Of a stretch of 17,345 nucleotides of DNA, positions 1-6,944 are shown piece after piece. The DNA is taken from contig JAJPEA010000023.1 of assembly GCA_023252335.1 (NCBI GenBank), positions 1 to 17,345 on the forward strand. The letters are read 5' to 3'. Source of the DNA: Nitrosotalea sp. (GTDB taxonomy: Archaea > Thermoproteota > Nitrososphaeria > Nitrososphaerales > Nitrosopumilaceae). Each line of letters begins with the position of its first letter. Position 1 is the first letter of the stretch. The notes beneath the pieces were generated by a model. It ran no database searches. It was not told the DNA's origin and was given only the letters and a program-made list of their open reading frames with translations. Made by a program: the position numbers and the translations under genes.

Positions 1-224
1 CCTCACACGTAATTCCACCTAATATTATACCAGTTAATCCTGCTAAGGTAAGTTCATCCAATAATACTACCAGTCAATCACATAATGATAGAAAATCAGA
101 CAAATCGTTTCATGTAATACCACAAGAAAGCACTAATTCAATACAACCGGAAAAAAAACATGATAATAACCATGAAAAAACACAGAAAAATCCAAAGAAT
201 GGAAAACGAAATCACAATTCTTAA
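1..224 (+). CDS. 3' end of a low-complexity Asn/Ser/Lys/His-rich protein (partial)
   Basis: The reading frame starting at base 3 is open from the left edge to a TAA at 222-224, giving 73 residues; the other two forward frames stop within 25 bases. The tail is hydrophilic and low in complexity, rich in Asn, Ser, Lys and His, and ends in a basic stretch (KNGKRNHNS). The short motif HVIP occurs twice, about 35 residues apart, hinting at a degenerate repeat. No domain, membrane helix or catalytic motif is visible. Such tails are common on thaumarchaeal secreted or surface proteins, but the N-terminus lies outside the window, so neither function nor location can be assigned. Base composition matches the neighbours. 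Confidence 0.55.
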   Translation, partial: SHVIPPNIIPVNPAKVSSSNNTTSQSHNDRKSDKSFHVIPQESTNSIQPEKKHDNNHEKTQKNPKNGKRNHNS

Positions 225-327
225 TATGAAAATGAATACGGCTAGCTGATTAATCATTTCATAAGATCGTGTGTCTAAAAACAACAGAAAATTGCTATTC
301 TACGATAATAACAAAGATTACATAAAA

Positions 328-337
328 TTCATATAGA
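328..337 (+). promoter_or_regulatory. TATA box for the 68-aa membrane protein gene
   Basis: TTCATATAGA is centred about 26 nt upstream of the ATG at 359, the spacing seen across this window and expected for a leaderless archaeal transcript. Confidence 0.4.
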
Positions 338-358
338 TTTTTACCAGACCCAAGAGCG

Positions 359-565
359 ATGGCGTCAAAGCAAATTTCTGTAGGTGTGGGAATTCCAATG
401 ATAATAGTTGGTATTATACTTGCTTTTGTTTTAGCATCACTACAAGCTGATCTAAAGGATACTGTGGAATTTGTGGGAAGTCTTATCGGAATTCTGGGAA
501 TAATAATTTTCATTGCTGGATTCTTTTCAAGACCAGAACCCCAATTACATCCTAAATCTTCATAG
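359..565 (+). CDS. small two-helix membrane protein
   Basis: This 68-residue protein has two hydrophobic segments, at about residues 8-27 (GVGIPMIIVGIILAFVLASL) and 38-56 (FVGSLIGILGIIIFIAGFF). They are separated by a short acidic/polar loop, and a polar Pro-rich tail follows. It is probably a helical hairpin in the cytoplasmic membrane. I do not recognise the family and assign no function. An ATG start with a TATA-like box 26 nt upstream supports it as a real gene. Its last 14 bases overlap the end of the convergent NHL-propeller gene. A 101-residue reading frame on the opposite strand covers the same bases, but it has no promoter signal and overlaps the NHL gene on its own strand. Confidence 0.62.
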   Translation: MASKQISVGVGIPMIIVGIILAFVLASLQADLKDTVEFVGSLIGILGIIIFIAGFFSRPEPQLHPKSS

Positions 566-2909
566 CTCCAATAGATAAGAGATGTTGGATAGAAGCCCAA
601 AAAGTATTATCATCAATCTGACCTGAATACCATTGTTTTACATTTCCCTTTAACCAATTTGGAATTTTCACAATGTCTGATTGACTCATTGGCGTTTTGA
701 TTATGCCTTGGCTTACTACATATCTGATTGACTGGGAAAAGTCTTTTTTATCTAAAACTCCCTCAGCCCACCAAATGGCCGTGTTCTCTATCCATCTAGG
801 TAAAATGTTCTTGTTTGTTCCTCCATAAAGTGCAAATTTCTGTATGCTATTTTCTTTCTTATCTACAACATAGATGTTATCTGCTGCATCAATTGCAAGA
901 CCAACTGGTTGTTCAAATTCCCCTTGTCCATTTCCTTTCATATTCCAACTCCAAAGAAAGTTTCCATGAGAGTCAAATTTTTGGATCCTGTGATTACCTG
1001 TATCTGCCACATAGATATTATCTCTAGAATCAATAGCTATCGATGATGGATTGTTGAATCTACCATCTTCATTTCCTATAGAGCCATACCAATTTAGAAA
1101 TTTTCCAATGCTAGAATATTTCAGTATTTTATCGTCTGTTGAAATGGCATACAAATTATCTTTTGAATCAAATGCTAATGCCTTGATGCCTGAAAAACTT
1201 GCTCCATCTACAGATGACGAGTCTATCTTATCCTCATAGGTGCCTTTGGTGTCAAACAGTTGAATGGATCCTTGTTCCGTATCGCCTACAACAAGATCAC
1301 CTCTGTGATCCGAATTTATTGCAGTTGGTATTTGGAACATGCCAGGATTGCTGCCATATGTACCCCAAGAATAAACAAAACTTCCAGTCTTGTTGAACAT
1401 GATTATTCTTGAATTTCCGCTATCTACCACATACACATAATTTTCATTTACAAATATGCCTGATGGATTCTTGAATTGTCCATTGGATGAACCTGTATCA
1501 CCCCATGAAACGAGCAAATTATTTTTATCATCGAACTTTTTTATTTTCGAATTTCCAGAATCTACAACGTAGGTATTATTATCATGATCAATAGCAATGC
1601 CAGTTGGAAAGCTGAATGTTGTTGAATTAATTGCTGAAACAAAGGTGGGAATGTTATATTGAGTTGGATCTAGAATTTCTCCACTATCGATTGGTGAACC
1701 ATCTACGTAAAAAGATGAATTTTTTATAATTCCATCGTAATTCACATACAGTTCCCACACCCCCTTGCTGTCATTTTGAGCAATCTTGTGAGGTATAATA
1801 ATTTCAGTTGTATTCACTGGTAATGATATTGTCTGACTTGCATTACCATTAGGACTTGTAACCCATGTGCTTATTGAATTTGTAGTCATATTTGATAACT
1901 GTATTTCAAAGTTAGCAATTTCGCCAGGTCTATAATTTAGTTTATTTGGAAATATATCTAACTTGATGTTGGGTAATCCTAGAGGATTTTGAACTATCTT
2001 GAAAGAACCTGTCTTTATTATGCCAGCATAATCAATTTCAAAATTATAAGTACCAATTGTTTTGGGCAAATTTTTGAGTGTCAAAGGATACAGTACAGAT
2101 TGTGGATAAAATTGGCTACTGGTGATATTTCCTAAAGGATCTGTTATTTTTATAGTACCACTTGATGCTATTAATTTGCTAAATGTCAAATCAAGTACTA
2201 CATTGCTTCCTGGATAATAAGTGGGTGAATTAGTTATTGATATTTCCATTAGTTTGTTTATGTCACCTAAAAGAAATGGCACATATTTGACAGAGTTAAA
2301 GTATTGAATTTTTAATTTGTATAATCCGGGAGGGTTGTATTTAGCAAATTGTAACATTGGAAAATGATATGTTACACTTGGTTGATCTGCTTTTACCTCA
2401 ATTTCTGTTATTCCCTTTACAATATTTCCATCCTGATCATAAAAATCAAGAAAATAAGAATGTGCAAATTTTGCGTATGGGCTATAATATGATGAAGTAA
2501 TGTTAATGTTCATTGTGTCCGGTTCATAGTATGTTATCTTGTCTGTTATTATGGTTAAATCAAGAGGCTTGACATTAAAGTGAACTGTTTGACTACTGCC
2601 TCCATATGCATAATTAATTGACCATGGGCCAAACTCATTATCATCAGCAGTTCGTATAATTTGGTGGATTGCTCTTCCTGATTTTATCTCTTGGTCCAAT
2701 ATTCCTGAAATTGTTGTGCTATCGGGTCTATGGGCAATCCAATTTATTTGACCACCGTTATACCCTTGAATTGTGACATTGACCTTTATCCATTCGTTTG
2801 CTCCAAATTCTTGTTTTACGGGAACGGCGCTTATCGTTAAGGCACTCGCATCCTGATAAACAACAAATGGCAGGGCTACAAGTAAAAATAAGAAAATTAA
2901 TTTTTCCAC
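552..2909 (-). CDS. secreted NHL-repeat beta-propeller protein with C-terminal thaumarchaeal tandem repeat
   Basis: The 785-residue protein starts at GTG 2909; an in-frame TAA lies just upstream and a TATA box 25 nt upstream. Residues 1-23 form a signal peptide. Residues ~25-405 look like consecutive beta-sandwich domains with the spacing K/Y-YxPG/EP-x-V/N, seen in bacterial and archaeal surface proteins, and contain many N-x-S/T sequons. Residues ~430-695 hold six NHL repeats (pattern: PSGI..D..N.YV.D.GN.RI..F...G), enough for a six-bladed propeller. Residues ~703-740 and 749-785 are two copies of the thaumarchaeal motif W-[IL]-x-N-x(4)-W..G.[IL]-D...F...I..[LV]...G. There is no C-terminal membrane helix, so it is either released or held by protein contacts. 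NHL propellers usually bind proteins, glycans or RNA; an extracellular binding role is inferred, and no enzyme site is visible. Confidence 0.88.
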   Translation of the reverse strand: MEKLIFLFLLVALPFVVYQDASALTISAVPVKQEFGANEWIKVNVTIQGYNGGQINWIAHRPDSTTISGILDQEIKSGRAIHQIIRTADDNEFGPWSINYAYGGSSQTVHFNVKPLDLTIITDKITYYEPDTMNINITSSYYSPYAKFAHSYFLDFYDQDGNIVKGITEIEVKADQPSVTYHFPMLQFAKYNPPGLYKLKIQYFNSVKYVPFLLGDINKLMEISITNSPTYYPGSNVVLDLTFSKLIASSGTIKITDPLGNITSSQFYPQSVLYPLTLKNLPKTIGTYNFEIDYAGIIKTGSFKIVQNPLGLPNIKLDIFPNKLNYRPGEIANFEIQLSNMTTNSISTWVTSPNGNASQTISLPVNTTEIIIPHKIAQNDSKGVWELYVNYDGIIKNSSFYVDGSPIDSGEILDPTQYNIPTFVSAINSTTFSFPTGIAIDHDNNTYVVDSGNSKIKKFDDKNNLLVSWGDTGSSNGQFKNPSGIFVNENYVYVVDSGNSRIIMFNKTGSFVYSWGTYGSNPGMFQIPTAINSDHRGDLVVGDTEQGSIQLFDTKGTYEDKIDSSSVDGASFSGIKALAFDSKDNLYAISTDDKILKYSSIGKFLNWYGSIGNEDGRFNNPSSIAIDSRDNIYVADTGNHRIQKFDSHGNFLWSWNMKGNGQGEFEQPVGLAIDAADNIYVVDKKENSIQKFALYGGTNKNILPRWIENTAIWWAEGVLDKKDFSQSIRYVVSQGIIKTPMSQSDIVKIPNWLKGNVKQWYSGQIDDNTFWASIQHLLSIGAMKI

Positions 2910-2929
2910 TGCAAATTATTGTATTTACT

Positions 2930-2938
2930 ATTATATCC
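2930..2938 (-). promoter_or_regulatory. TATA box for the NHL protein gene
   Basis: On the minus strand this reads GGATATAAT, centred 25 nt upstream of the GTG start at 2909. It would lie inside queE if queE were started at the upstream TTG (2919), which argues for the shorter queE. Confidence 0.5.
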
Positions 2939-2970
2939 ACTTTGGCAAAAAATCATTCATAAGAAGATCC

Positions 2971-2980
2971 AATTAAATAA
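2971..2980 (+). promoter_or_regulatory. TATA box for queE-folE
   Basis: AATTAAATAA is centred 27 nt upstream of the TTG at 3003. It decides the queE start: the frame is open further upstream, but that extension would contain this promoter. Confidence 0.5.
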
Positions 2981-3002
2981 TGAACAAGCAAAGATCGAAT
3001 AC

Positions 3003-3716
3003 TTGAACGTAAGACTTTATGAGATATTTACATCTGTTGAAGGGGAAGGAATCTTGTATGGTACAAAGACTCTCTTTGTAAGATTATCAGGATGCCCTTT
3101 CAAGTGCTTTTATTGCGATACCAAGGGGGCACTTCCAATGAATTCTGGAAAAGAATATTCAATTGGCAAAGCAAAAGAACTAATCAAAAAGAATATCAAG
3201 AAAAATACATACAAGGTTAATTTTACTGGTGGAGATCCACTTGCTCAGTCAAAGGCTGTTGCAGAATTGGCAAAATTTGTTCAAAGTAAAAAAATTCCTA
3301 CTTACCTAGAATCATCTTGTTATGACTCGTCCAAGTTTGCAGAAGTTCTTCCTTACATCAATTTTATAAAAATTGAATTTAAAACTCCAGACTCTGGCTT
3401 TGTTGATTCAAAACATTATTCTAAACTCTTAGAAAATGAACTAGAATGCCTAAGGCTGGCTAAAAAATCTAAAAAAACAACATACGTAAAAGTGGTAATA
3501 AGTTCAAAGACCCAATTAGGTCCATTCAAGAATCTTCTCAAACAGATATTTAAAATAATGTCAAAAACAGAACTTGCAGGATTTATAATACAGCCTACCT
3601 ATGGTATATCCGAACCTAGTTTGGAACAGCTATTTAGCTTTTACGATTTAGTTTATGCCTACAATGATCAAGTTAGAATAGTACCTCAGCTACACAAATT
3701 CATAGGTGCGCCTTGA
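3003..3716 (+). CDS. queE: 7-carboxy-7-deazaguanine synthase QueE (radical SAM)
   Basis: QueE converts 6-carboxytetrahydropterin to 7-carboxy-7-deazaguanine using SAM and a [4Fe-4S] cluster, on the way to preQ0 and, in archaea, archaeosine in tRNA. The N-terminal motif EIFTSVEGEG is typical of the family. The cluster motif C-x3-C-x2-C is Cys31, Cys35 and Cys38, with FTGGDPL at 74-80 as the SAM-binding glycine motif. The frame extends upstream to TTG 2919, but TTG 3003 (MNVRLYEIFTSVEGEG) matches the family N-terminus and sits 27 nt after a TATA box, giving 237 residues. The stop overlaps the folE start (TGATG), so the two genes are translationally coupled. The partner step, QueD, is not in this window. 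Confidence 0.93.
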   Translation: MNVRLYEIFTSVEGEGILYGTKTLFVRLSGCPFKCFYCDTKGALPMNSGKEYSIGKAKELIKKNIKKNTYKVNFTGGDPLAQSKAVAELAKFVQSKKIPTYLESSCYDSSKFAEVLPYINFIKIEFKTPDSGFVDSKHYSKLLENELECLRLAKKSKKTTYVKVVISSKTQLGPFKNLLKQIFKIMSKTELAGFIIQPTYGISEPSLEQLFSFYDLVYAYNDQVRIVPQLHKFIGAP

Positions 3717-4276
3717 TGAATAAAGAAAGAATCAAGAAATTAATTCGAGAAATAATTGCAGAGATAGGTGAAGATCCAACAAGAGAAGGTCTAGTTGATA
3801 CTCCAAGTAGAATAGCGGATATGTATGAAGAAATTTTCAAGGGATATGAAGGAGAATCAGAACTGTCAGTAAAATTTTCTGAGGATTCTGATATTGTAAT
3901 TGCAAAAGATATCCAGTTTTATTCCATGTGTGAACATCACATGCTACCATTTTATGGAAAAGTAAGTGTAGCATATGCACCAGATGGCAAAGTATTTGGA
4001 ATATCCAAGTTGGTTCGCCTTGTGGAAAAATATTCTGCTCGGTTACAAATACAGGAACGAATTACGAAAAATATAGCCGATGAACTATACTCAGAAGGAG
4101 TCAAGGGTGTAGTTGTCATTGCAGAAGGTGAACATCTTTGTATGAAAATGCGAGGAGTGCGAAATGATGCTGTAGTAACAACAATAGCATCAAGGGGAAT
4201 CTATGATAAAAAGGAATCAAGATCGGATGTTCTGAATTTGATATATAGCGGAAAATCTAAACCAAATATTGGTTAA
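3716..4276 (+). CDS. folE: GTP cyclohydrolase I
   Basis: This enzyme converts GTP to 7,8-dihydroneopterin triphosphate, the first step towards preQ0/archaeosine and pterins. It is of the zinc-dependent type I (FolE): the zinc ligands are Cys72 in MCEHH, its neighbouring histidines 74-75, and Cys142 in EHLCMKMRG. The family signatures EDPTREGL(V/L)DTPxR and the YSARLQIQER block are intact. Its 186 residues match the core of bacterial FolE. ATG 3716 overlaps the queE stop (TGATG); a TTG one codon upstream (3713) is a less likely start. The queE-folE pairing indicates a dedicated deazaguanine operon rather than folate synthesis. Confidence 0.95.
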   Translation: MNKERIKKLIREIIAEIGEDPTREGLVDTPSRIADMYEEIFKGYEGESELSVKFSEDSDIVIAKDIQFYSMCEHHMLPFYGKVSVAYAPDGKVFGISKLVRLVEKYSARLQIQERITKNIADELYSEGVKGVVVIAEGEHLCMKMRGVRNDAVVTTIASRGIYDKKESRSDVLNLIYSGKSKPNIG

Positions 4277-4284
4277 TCTAAAAA

Positions 4285-4293
4285 ATTAAATAA
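4285..4293 (+). promoter_or_regulatory. TATA box for the 84-aa membrane protein gene
   Basis: ATTAAATAA is centred 27 nt upstream of the GTG at 4316. Its presence implies that this gene is transcribed separately from queE-folE. Confidence 0.42.
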
Positions 4294-4315
4294 TAACAGT
4301 TCATGCAGAACTATT

Positions 4316-4570
4316 GTGGGCACACACAATAACATACACGTTCCAAAAGAGTCATGGCCATCTTTTATGTGGTATGCCATAGAATTCTTTGTTGTATTGG
4401 GCGCTGGATTGGGAATATCTCTTAATTCAATGGGTTTCTTTACAAAAATGGGTTTTGATTCTTCCATGACAGTGTGGGCTTTTTGGGGAATTATCGGTGC
4501 AGTGTTTCTAGCCTATTATCTAATTGTCAGGCCAATAATACTGAGAAGACCAATTTTATCAAAAATCTAG
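4316..4570 (+). CDS. small two-helix membrane protein
   Basis: 84 residues from a GTG start. A polar N-terminus (MGTHNNIHVPKESWPSF) is followed by two hydrophobic segments, about residues 18-40 and 51-70, and a short basic tail (RPIILRRPILSKI) that is probably cytoplasmic by the positive-inside rule. I do not recognise a named family. The clustered Trp/His at the head and the length are reminiscent of small accessory subunits of respiratory complexes, but that is only an impression. Its end overlaps the end of convergent queC by 4 bp. It lies between folE and queC, but with its own promoter and on the strand opposite queC, so co-function with deazaguanine synthesis is not implied. A 64-residue antisense frame here is a shadow. 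Confidence 0.68.
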   Translation: MGTHNNIHVPKESWPSFMWYAIEFFVVLGAGLGISLNSMGFFTKMGFDSSMTVWAFWGIIGAVFLAYYLIVRPIILRRPILSKI

Positions 4571-5235
4571 AGATATCTAGTTTTGTCTAAAATTTTGGAT
4601 TTAGCAAAAGCCAATTTTCTGTTGTTACATGACTCACATTTTCCACAATGAGTTTTACCATTTCCATAGCAACTCCAACTTTTGAAAATCTGCTTGTCCA
4701 ACTCTTTGTATCCCTTTTCTAGAAGATCACTCTTTGAGAGGTTATCCATAAATGGACTCCAAATTTTTATCTTCTTTCTAAGACCCAGGTTTATTCCGTC
4801 GATTTCACCTTCATTCAAGGCCTTTGAAAGCAATTTTGTAAACGTTGGTCTGCAATCTGGATATTTGGTATCTCCAATATGAGCACCATAAACAACAACT
4901 TCAGCTTTTTTTGAAAATGCCCATGCAGAAGCTATGCTAAGAAAAATGGCATTTCTTATTGGAGCAACTATGGAATAATCAAATTTTGAAGGAATTGTCA
5001 TTTTAGAATTAGTTAGGGCGTTTGTATTTTCGTATAGGTCTTTCATAAATTCAATATTTACTACCTTGTGTTCTTTAAATTTTAACAATTTTGCAAACTG
5101 GCGTGCAATTTTTACTTCGTTACTTGCTTTTTGTCCATAAGAAAAAGTTATTCCATACAGATCATATTGTTTTTGAAGATATGCTGCAGTACACACTGAA
5201 TCCAAACCACCACTAAATACTATGACAGCTTTCAA
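4567..5235 (-). CDS. queC: 7-cyano-7-deazaguanine (preQ0) synthase QueC
   Basis: QueC uses ATP and ammonia to turn 7-carboxy-7-deazaguanine into preQ0, which archaea insert into tRNA position 15 and convert to archaeosine. The PP-loop SGGLDS is at residues 8-13. The family blocks APIRNAIFLS (91-100), YGAHIGDTKYPDCRPTF (116-132) and the zinc site C-x7-C-x2-C-x2-C (Cys189, 197, 200, 203) followed by NNRKLAF are all present. Length is 222 residues, as usual. The start is TTG 5235; a TATA element lies 28 nt upstream, in the 38-bp gap behind the transporter gene. queE and folE are on the opposite strand 300 bp away, so the pathway genes are clustered but not co-transcribed. Confidence 0.95.
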   Translation of the reverse strand: MKAVIVFSGGLDSVCTAAYLQKQYDLYGITFSYGQKASNEVKIARQFAKLLKFKEHKVVNIEFMKDLYENTNALTNSKMTIPSKFDYSIVAPIRNAIFLSIASAWAFSKKAEVVVYGAHIGDTKYPDCRPTFTKLLSKALNEGEIDGINLGLRKKIKIWSPFMDNLSKSDLLEKGYKELDKQIFKSWSCYGNGKTHCGKCESCNNRKLAFAKSKILDKTRYL

Positions 5236-5258
5236 TTTGAAAACAATTCCATCATACC

Positions 5259-5267
5259 AAATAAAAT
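5259..5267 (-). promoter_or_regulatory. TATA box for queC
   Basis: On the minus strand ATTTTATTT is centred 28 nt upstream of the TTG start of queC. It suggests queC has its own promoter even though a same-strand gene ends 38 bp upstream. Confidence 0.42.
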
Positions 5268-5273
5268 GCTTGA

Positions 5274-6101
5274 CTAGGCAATGGAGAGCAATACTGCTCC
5301 AGATAAAATCATGACAGATCCGGTAATCACCCTGAGTATATTTTGCCTGTTTGATATCTCCTTAAAATACAAAATTCCCCAAGATACAGCAAAAAGTGTG
5401 GCTGTCTGGGAAATAGGGTATGCTACTGTAATGCCTATTGATGTTATGGCCATCAGTACAAACAAACTACCTGTATTGAATAAACTTCCTGAAATTATTC
5501 CTGCAGCGATCTCTTTTTTGATCCATCTTCGTGATAAAAACAATAATGGTATTCCTATTGCAAAAATCGACAGGCTAGATGAAAAGAATCCAGATTGTAG
5601 TGTATGTGTTGCCTGCATTGGTATGACATAAGAGCCTCCAATGATGCCTGATGCTGCAGCGATCAAGTATCCTTTTCGTTGAATAGTTGAGGTCTTTGTA
5701 GTACTTGTGATAAATGGTAGACCTGCTAACAATAATCCAATTGCCCCAATTGCTAATGGCATGTAACTAAATTTTTCTCCAAAAAACAAAATTCCCCATA
5801 GAAATGAAACCAGAATACTAAAACCTGCAAGAAGCGGAGATGTTCTTGAAAGTCCTATGAGCTTGACTGAATAAAGCGCTAGAATGTTTCCTACAGTCCA
5901 AATTACTCCACTGAGAAGACCGCTAGGTAAAATTCCAAATCCCCAGAAAAAACCAATTGGTATTGCAAAAAGGAGAACGCCAATTCCTGTAGATCCTTGG
6001 AGTTGCCAAATGTTTGCAACGCTAACCTTTTTGACTGGAACAAAGAAAGTACCCCAACAAACAGCAGAGCCAATAGATGACGCCAATCCAAATGGATTCA
6101 A
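5274..6101 (-). CDS. GRP/DMT-superfamily transporter (glucose/ribose-porter type)
   Basis: A 275-residue, very hydrophobic protein with about ten predicted helices arranged as two five-helix halves, usual for the drug/metabolite transporter superfamily. The N-terminal block GSAVCWGTFFVPVKK and the segment NILALYSVKLIGLSRTSP resemble the glucose/ribose-porter (GlcU/RbsU, TMEM144-like) branch. In the second half, GGSYVIPMQATH echoes the first-half motif. The substrate cannot be read from sequence; the family name does not prove sugar transport, and an autotroph may use it for something else. The start is TTG 6101, 26 nt after a TATA box, with no in-frame ATG. It lies directly upstream of queC on the same strand, which raises but does not show a link to deazapurine handling. 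Confidence 0.8.
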   Translation of the reverse strand: MNPFGLASSIGSAVCWGTFFVPVKKVSVANIWQLQGSTGIGVLLFAIPIGFFWGFGILPSGLLSGVIWTVGNILALYSVKLIGLSRTSPLLAGFSILVSFLWGILFFGEKFSYMPLAIGAIGLLLAGLPFITSTTKTSTIQRKGYLIAAASGIIGGSYVIPMQATHTLQSGFFSSSLSIFAIGIPLLFLSRRWIKKEIAAGIISGSLFNTGSLFVLMAITSIGITVAYPISQTATLFAVSWGILYFKEISNRQNILRVITGSVMILSGAVLLSIA

Positions 6102-6123
6102 AGATGATTTGACTGTGAGAGGG

Positions 6124-6131
6124 TATTATAA
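6124..6131 (-). promoter_or_regulatory. TATA box for the GRP-type transporter gene
   Basis: On the minus strand TTATAATA is centred 26 nt upstream of TTG 6101. Confidence 0.5.
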
Positions 6132-6162
6132 CTCGGTTTCTATCTAAAACATATCTCTAAAG

Positions 6163-6170
6163 TTTAATTT
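6163..6170 (+). promoter_or_regulatory. TATA box for the enoyl-CoA hydratase gene
   Basis: TTTAATTT is centred 26 nt upstream of ATG 6192, consistent with a leaderless message. It is divergent from the transporter promoter 32 bp away. Confidence 0.42.
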
Positions 6171-6191
6171 CTGCTAAAATATTTTTCATAT

Positions 6192-6944
6192 ATGACATAT
6201 CTGAAAGTTGAACGAGAAGATGAAATTGTTCAAATCACAATCAACAGGCAAGACAAACTCAATGCAATGAATTTGGATGTAATGAATGAGTTTATCTCAC
6301 TTCTTGATAATTTGGAAAAAGATTCTTCAAAGGTTATTATTATTACTGGTGACGGACCAAAAGCTTTCTCAGCTGGCGCAGATATTGAATATATGAGTAA
6401 CATTGGACCTACAGAGGCAGAAAAATATGCACTTTGTGGACATGAGGTTTTAAACAGGATTGAAAAATTAGAAAAACCAGTAATTGCAGCAGTAAATGGA
6501 TATGCTCTAGGTGGAGGATGTGAACTTGCACTTGCATGTGATATCAGATTTGCATCCCCTAACGCACAACTTGGTCAACCAGAGGTTACATTAGGAATTT
6601 GTCCAGGCTGGGGAGGTACACAAAGATTATTGCGAATTATTGGTCCAGCAAGAGCCAAAGATATCATATTTTCTGGTAGAAAAATTACTGCAGATGAAGC
6701 ATTTTCAATGGGCTTGATAAATAAAATATTTCCTTCTGAGAGATTGCTTTCTGAAACTAGAGCATATGCAAAAACTATATCTAAAAACAGTAATTTTGCA
6801 ATAGGAATTTCTAAGATGCTTGTAAATCGAGGAACTGATACAAATCTTGATACTGGATTAAAACTTGAAATCTATTCATGGGCCGTATGCTTTTCAACTA
6901 AGGACAGAGAAGAAAGAATGCGTAAATTTGTTGAAAAGAAATAA
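6192..6944 (+). CDS. enoyl-CoA hydratase (crotonase family), likely 3-hydroxypropionyl-CoA dehydratase/crotonyl-CoA hydratase
   Basis: A complete 250-residue crotonase. The oxyanion-hole segments are FSAGADI (59-65) and NGYALGGGCELALACD (102-117). Both catalytic glutamates of true hydratases are present: Glu111 (GGGCE) and Glu131 (LGQPEVTLGICPGWGGTQRL). This makes it a competent hydratase rather than an isomerase or decarboxylase relative. In Nitrosopumilus a single promiscuous enzyme of this type (Nmar_1308) is reported to dehydrate 3-hydroxypropionyl-CoA and hydrate crotonyl-CoA in the 3-hydroxypropionate/4-hydroxybutyrate carbon-fixation cycle. I infer the same role here from family resemblance and the likely host. 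The gene has its own promoter and ends one base before the convergent thrB stop, with no intergenic space. Confidence 0.9.
   Translation: MTYLKVEREDEIVQITINRQDKLNAMNLDVMNEFISLLDNLEKDSSKVIIITGDGPKAFSAGADIEYMSNIGPTEAEKYALCGHEVLNRIEKLEKPVIAAVNGYALGGGCELALACDIRFASPNAQLGQPEVTLGICPGWGGTQRLLRIIGPARAKDIIFSGRKITADEAFSMGLINKIFPSERLLSETRAYAKTISKNSNFAIGISKMLVNRGTDTNLDTGLKLEIYSWAVCFSTKDREERMRKFVEKK

Noticed and set aside
247..256. TGATTAATCA palindrome as an operator
   Set aside because: It is AT-rich, about 100 bp from the nearest start, and expected by chance in sequence of this composition.
295..600. 101-residue reading frame on the minus strand over the 359-565 gene
   Set aside because: It overlaps the end of the NHL gene on the same strand, has no promoter at the right distance, and mirrors the two hydrophobic segments of the better-supported plus-strand gene.
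2919..3002. N-terminal extension of QueE from TTG 2919
   Set aside because: It would run through the TATA boxes of both divergent genes and adds 28 residues absent from the family; TTG 3003 fits the family N-terminus.
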